A DNA stretch of 64,000 nt, taken from assembly GCA_022509085.1 (NCBI GenBank), contig JAFLTW010000002.1, positions 275,217 through 339,216 of the forward strand. Direction: 5' to 3'. The notes below the pieces were generated by a model. That model saw only the letters and a list, made by a program, of their open reading frames with translations. It was not told the origin of the DNA and did not search any database. This document shows positions 60,920 through 64,000 of the stretch, in pieces. The position numbers and the translations under genes were made by a program. The stretch comes from Muribaculaceae bacterium (GTDB taxonomy: Bacteria > Bacteroidota > Bacteroidia > Bacteroidales > Muribaculaceae). Each line of letters begins with the position of its first letter. The first letter of the stretch is position 1.

Positions 60920-61650
60920 AAGGGTATATAAAGCTCCACCGAGATATAGTGGACCATTGGCTCTGGCTGGAACCAAAACACTTGAAGGCATGGCTCTATT
61001 TGCTCTGCAAAGCGGCATGGGAGCCAAAGACTATCCCTTTCAATAAAGATGAGTCGGTAACGATTGGCCGAGGCCAAATCCTTACAACTATCCGCCAATT
61101 GATGGGTCAGTGGGGTTATTATGCACAAGCCACATTAGACTTCCTTAATGTGCTTGAAAAAGAGGGTATGATTACCCGTGAATCACATTCAAAATTTTCA
61201 ATTATTACTATCGTCAATTATGACAAATACCAAGATGATGATGAAAAGACGGAACGCAAAACGGAACGCAAATCAAAACATACTAAAGAAATAAAGAATA
61301 AAGAAATAAATAATTCACCCTCTAAGGAGGCCGATGAAAAATTTTATGATGAATTATTTAAACAGGAAATATTCTTTGAGAATGCATCTATAAATCTTCA
61401 TATCGAATTAAACCAAGTAAAAAAGTATTGTGAGCAATTCAAATCCGATATGCTTCTTCAGGGAAAATATCATAAGGATTTTGATGACCTCCGTCGACAT
61501 TTCTACAATTGGCTAAAAATTCAATCTCAAAAAAACAATAACGATGGAACCAAACAAAGAAAAGAAGAAAAAACTCGAAATAAATATGAAACGCGTCGGG
61601 GAACTCCTGCCGTCAATCACGAGGCGGACGATTACGGCGGGTCGTTTTAG
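60916..61650 (+). CDS. Phage-type replication initiation protein (DnaD-like)
   Basis: A 244-residue protein with an N-terminal winged-helix domain of the replisome-organiser type (YIKLHRDIVDHWLWLEPKHLKAWLYLLCKAAWEP, GQILTTIRQLM) and a charged linker (about 110-140, rich in Glu and Lys) before a helical C-terminal domain (RRHFYNWLKIQSQK). Such proteins bind the element's origin and recruit the loader encoded next. Overlaps its neighbours on both sides. Confidence 0.78.
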   Translation: MKGYIKLHRDIVDHWLWLEPKHLKAWLYLLCKAAWEPKTIPFNKDESVTIGRGQILTTIRQLMGQWGYYAQATLDFLNVLEKEGMITRESHSKFSIITIVNYDKYQDDDEKTERKTERKSKHTKEIKNKEINNSPSKEADEKFYDELFKQEIFFENASINLHIELNQVKKYCEQFKSDMLLQGKYHKDFDDLRRHFYNWLKIQSQKNNNDGTKQRKEEKTRNKYETRRGTPAVNHEADDYGGSF

Positions 61651-62257
61651 ATTTAATCTTTCGCCTCAGGAAGCATTAGATATTCTCACAACGGCATATT
61701 GCTATGAAGTTAAAAGCCGACATGTAGATCCAAAAATTGACGAGAGAACAGCCGAGAATCTGATTTCTCTCGCGGAGTTCATCACTTCCGATGTGCCTAA
61801 GTTCGGTCTCATGTTCTGCGGAACCGTCGGCAACGGCAAAACTACGTTGATGAAGGCTCTCCAAAGAAGCATCAACTATCTCAACGACCAACGGCATTTT
61901 TCATTCATGGATGATGAAAGATACGGCTACAGGTATGAACCCGGATTGAGGATAGTTGATGTAAGGGAAATTCTAAGAGCTGCCAAGGAAGACTCTAAGG
62001 CTTATGACGCTCTCAAAACTAAAAATGTTCTCGGCATTGATGACCTTGGTAAAGAGCCGGCAGAAATAATGGACTATGGCAACATCCTGAGTCCGGTTAT
62101 TGACTTAATCGAACACAGATACGACAAGCAGCTTTTTACAGTGATAACCACCAACCTTGTCGGCAAGGAAATCCGCGCCAAATATGGCGACCGTATTGCC
62201 GACCGCTTTAATGAAATGTTACATGTTATCGTTTTCAGAAATTCTACATATCGGTAA
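61544..62257 (+). CDS. DnaC/IstB-like helicase-loading ATPase
   Basis: An ATPase of 237 residues (or 223 from an internal ATG at 61586). Walker A GTVGNGKTT, Walker B VLGIDDLG, and sensor TTNL followed by RIADRFNEM match DnaC-type helicase loaders. The start overlaps the preceding gene by 107 bp in another frame, unusual for bacteria but seen in compact phage modules. Both possible starts lie inside the neighbour. Confidence 0.85.
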   Translation: MEPNKEKKKKLEINMKRVGELLPSITRRTITAGRFRFNLSPQEALDILTTAYCYEVKSRHVDPKIDERTAENLISLAEFITSDVPKFGLMFCGTVGNGKTTLMKALQRSINYLNDQRHFSFMDDERYGYRYEPGLRIVDVREILRAAKEDSKAYDALKTKNVLGIDDLGKEPAEIMDYGNILSPVIDLIEHRYDKQLFTVITTNLVGKEIRAKYGDRIADRFNEMLHVIVFRNSTYR

Positions 62258-62291
62258 TGGTCTTTTATTATCCCTTTAGTCTAAAGTAATT

Positions 62292-62849
62292 TTGAATATC
62301 AAAGGAACCAAACAAGAGAAAGTGAGCAAATCGAAAGACTGGGACAAACCTACGTTTTGTATCTATCTGGAGATGGAGCCATATCTTAGGGATTGGCTCA
62401 TCTATGACTCCAATGGAGAAAGCCCCATCAAGTTTAAGAGATTGAGTATTGAGAATAGAATACTCGAGACATTCCTCATTGCTCTCCCTCCAAATGCAAA
62501 GCCGGATATGCCGACGCCCAATTCCGTCGCCATCGCCATCCCTTGTTTCAAACATTCTGATCCTTCCACCTACAATTATCTTCCAGTCAATTCCAAATTG
62601 GAATTGAAGAAGTGCATCCGCAATCGGTTCCTCATTGAATTGTGGAACGACCTTCACCAATTCGGTTATATCGGTAAGAGAAAAGACCTTTTAGTCACTG
62701 CTTGGATGGAATCTCACGGCATCGAATTTAACGATACCAACTTCAATACGATTTTGAAGATTTACCAGCGTCAACATCGGGCCTATCTCGAACGGGAACG
62801 CTATAAGAAGAAAAATGCAAAAAAATCGCGAAAAAAGTTCCCGAATTAG
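62292..62849 (+). CDS. Conserved mobile-element protein of unknown function
   Basis: A 185-residue protein: PTFCIYLEMEPYLRDWLIYDSNGESPIKF, then LKKCIRNRFLIELWNDLHQFGYIGKRKDLLVTAWMESHGIE, ending in a Lys/Arg-rich helix. I recall similar proteins in Bacteroidales mobile elements but no function. The start is a TTG at 62292, within TAATTTTG; no ATG lies before residue 30, so the true start is uncertain. Confidence 0.65.
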   Translation: MNIKGTKQEKVSKSKDWDKPTFCIYLEMEPYLRDWLIYDSNGESPIKFKRLSIENRILETFLIALPPNAKPDMPTPNSVAIAIPCFKHSDPSTYNYLPVNSKLELKKCIRNRFLIELWNDLHQFGYIGKRKDLLVTAWMESHGIEFNDTNFNTILKIYQRQHRAYLERERYKKKNAKKSRKKFPN

Positions 62850-62886
62850 TCCCCTTGAAAACGACATAGTCTGACACAGTTTAAAT

Positions 62887-63312
62887 ATGAAGACTTCGAC
62901 ACAGTTGCTCCCGGGTATTACGTTTATAGGCTGGCTTGACTCTCGCAAGCTGCCCGACCATGTTGCGCTTTCCGGAATATGTGGAATGACTGTAGCCGTT
63001 TTAACCGATATCCACAAGGTGCCATTCTTCGATGACCCCCAATGTGAATGTACTACGAAGAAGGATGGTGCCGGGTACCAGGACACCGCCACTCTGAAAT
63101 TCCTTTCGGATCTTCAGATTCCAAATAACGGCTTCCTTGCCTTCGTAGTTACCGACGTTGCCGGCAAGTCATACTTAATAGGTTCTAAGGAGCCACCGCT
63201 TGTTATTGTTGAAAAAAACCGACAAGCAGGAACTCCCTCCGGAGATCCTGCCGGTTTCTATTATGAAATAAGTCATGTCTCCATCAAGTCGATGGTGCCA
63301 TGTATTATCTAA
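62887..63312 (+). CDS. Conserved hypothetical mobile-element protein
   Basis: A 141-residue protein: LPGITFIGWLDSRKLPDHVALSGICGMTVAVLTDIHKVPFFDDPQCECTTKKDGAGYQDTATLKFLSDLQIP. It is rich in beta strands, without signal peptide or known motif. I associate it with Bacteroidales integrative elements and phage-like islands. It is the last gene of the plus-strand run and is followed by a terminator. Confidence 0.7.
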   Translation: MKTSTQLLPGITFIGWLDSRKLPDHVALSGICGMTVAVLTDIHKVPFFDDPQCECTTKKDGAGYQDTATLKFLSDLQIPNNGFLAFVVTDVAGKSYLIGSKEPPLVIVEKNRQAGTPSGDPAGFYYEISHVSIKSMVPCII

Positions 63313-63379
63313 AATTTATGTTCGCTTTATAAACATCTCCAATTCATCCCATTCATTAGGTCATCAGATTTTGAAGTTT

Positions 63380-63413
63380 TGAGCCGCCGGTCCGTGAGGA
63401 TAGGCGGTTTTTT
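63380..63413 (+). terminator. Intrinsic terminator after the mobile-element genes
   Basis: CCGCC (63384-63388) pairs with GGCGG (63403-63407), with a 14-base loop, followed by TTTTTTC. Confidence 0.75.
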
Positions 63414-64000
63414 CATAGGAAACGCCTTCTCCTTTCGTGGAAAGCGAGGTGAGAGGCTGCGGTCAAAACTTGCTGAACACTCGTTGCTCCTCATTCGGAA
63501 ATCATGAACTTGACGGCTACATGGTCAAAGTAACAGTTCGCTACATCCTGCCGTGGCAAGATTTTACGATGGGAGGCAAATGTCTCCATTCTTTGCGGTA
63601 TCTTCTCAACCTTTATTCCTCGGTGTCGTGTGGCTCCATTGCTTCGGCAGTTGCTTTACGCACCGATAACGACCGAGTCCTTAAAGGCTCTTTGCCCTCT
63701 GTAAAAATTCGGAATACGCAGCAAGTATCCACAGCCCGTGGCCATTGGTCAGCGGAATGGGTCTCCCTTGTCGCCATTGCCTTGCAATAAAGTGATAGGT
63801 GTCGGTCTTGAAGCGGTCATCCATGGCGACCCCGCCACATCGTTCTTGGTTTACCGTAATTCCCGAGACCGGCTTTCGCCGTATCGCACTAAGTGTTCTT
63901 CATCATTCGTGCCTATAATGCTCGTCCGTTAGTGGGATTCACTGACTCTTGGTGTTCAATTCACCGGTACTTTCATCTTGAAATTTGAGTTACAACGGTT
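63414..64000. other. Long region without a recognisable gene
   Basis: About 590 bp of balanced base composition. A 117-codon open frame (63437-63790) begins inside noncoding sequence and matches nothing I know. The other strand has a short frame, MDDRFKTDTYHFIARQWRQGR (63828 leftward), also unplaced. It may be the start of a structured or regulatory region of the element, or a decayed gene. Confidence 0.35.

Noticed and set aside
63414..64000. Diversity-generating retroelement template/variable repeat
   Set aside because: No reverse transcriptase, no paired near-identical repeats and no C-type lectin pattern were found in the window.

Overview
The window is a Bacteroidales chromosome segment. 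Muribaculaceae is my best guess at family; this is an inference from gene content, not a database match. Supporting signs are many Bacteroidetes-type promoters (-33 TTTG, about 19-20 bp, then -7 TAnnTTTG), families typical of the phylum (DUF3256, DUF3467, DUF4136, CotH, a BtuB/BtuG pair), and secreted proteins ending in a short Por-like C-terminal domain.

Positions 1 to about 43.7 kb are GC-rich core genome with tight operons. On the minus strand these are helicase-DUF3256-gltX; NOL1/NOP2 methyltransferase-LolD ABC; DUF3467-cysS; greA-HIT-acyl ligase-SufE-C69 dipeptidase; pnp; and an RND efflux operon (adaptor, pump, TolC). On the plus strand are an esterase, DUF4136 lipoprotein, RsmI-like methyltransferase with an MBL hydrolase, CotH protein, SUI1 factor and an AddA-like helicase-nuclease. 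A cobalamin riboswitch precedes btuB, a BtuG-like propeller and a large GLUG/Ig surface protein. Its promoter stands back to back with the RND promoter.

From about 43.8 kb the DNA becomes AT-rich and accessory. It holds an AAA_14/DUF4143 ATPase behind three 41-bp-phased palindromes, a zinc-ribbon peptide, a DUF1016/YhcG nuclease containing a 27-bp palindrome, Kup, an Abi_2 protein and a 336-bp MITE-like element with inverted repeats and an 8-bp target duplication.

The most exciting locus is 51.3-55.3 kb: a structured leader with an attenuator-like hairpin, two secreted LpoB/CsgG-like proteins, a 58-residue precursor-like peptide, a membrane protein and a radical SAM/SPASM enzyme, all tightly coupled. 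The peptide carries seven aromatic-X-acid triads spaced alternately 4 and 3 residues apart. I read this as an undescribed heptad-repeat RiPP, probably a cyclophane type.

At 56.3-59.3 kb lies a minus-strand stack of toxin-antitoxin-like genes: MntA-type nucleotidyltransferases, DUF2442/DUF4160, and a zeta-like kinase with an overlapping small partner gene that recurs four times. Then come a 42-bp tandem repeat, a 24-bp inverted repeat and the 3' half of a tRNA-Ser gene. That fragment marks the left end of an integrative element (XRE repressor, HTH protein, replication initiator, DnaC-like ATPase) running past the right edge. A second piece of the same tRNA sequence at 51.06 kb suggests repeated integration at this site.
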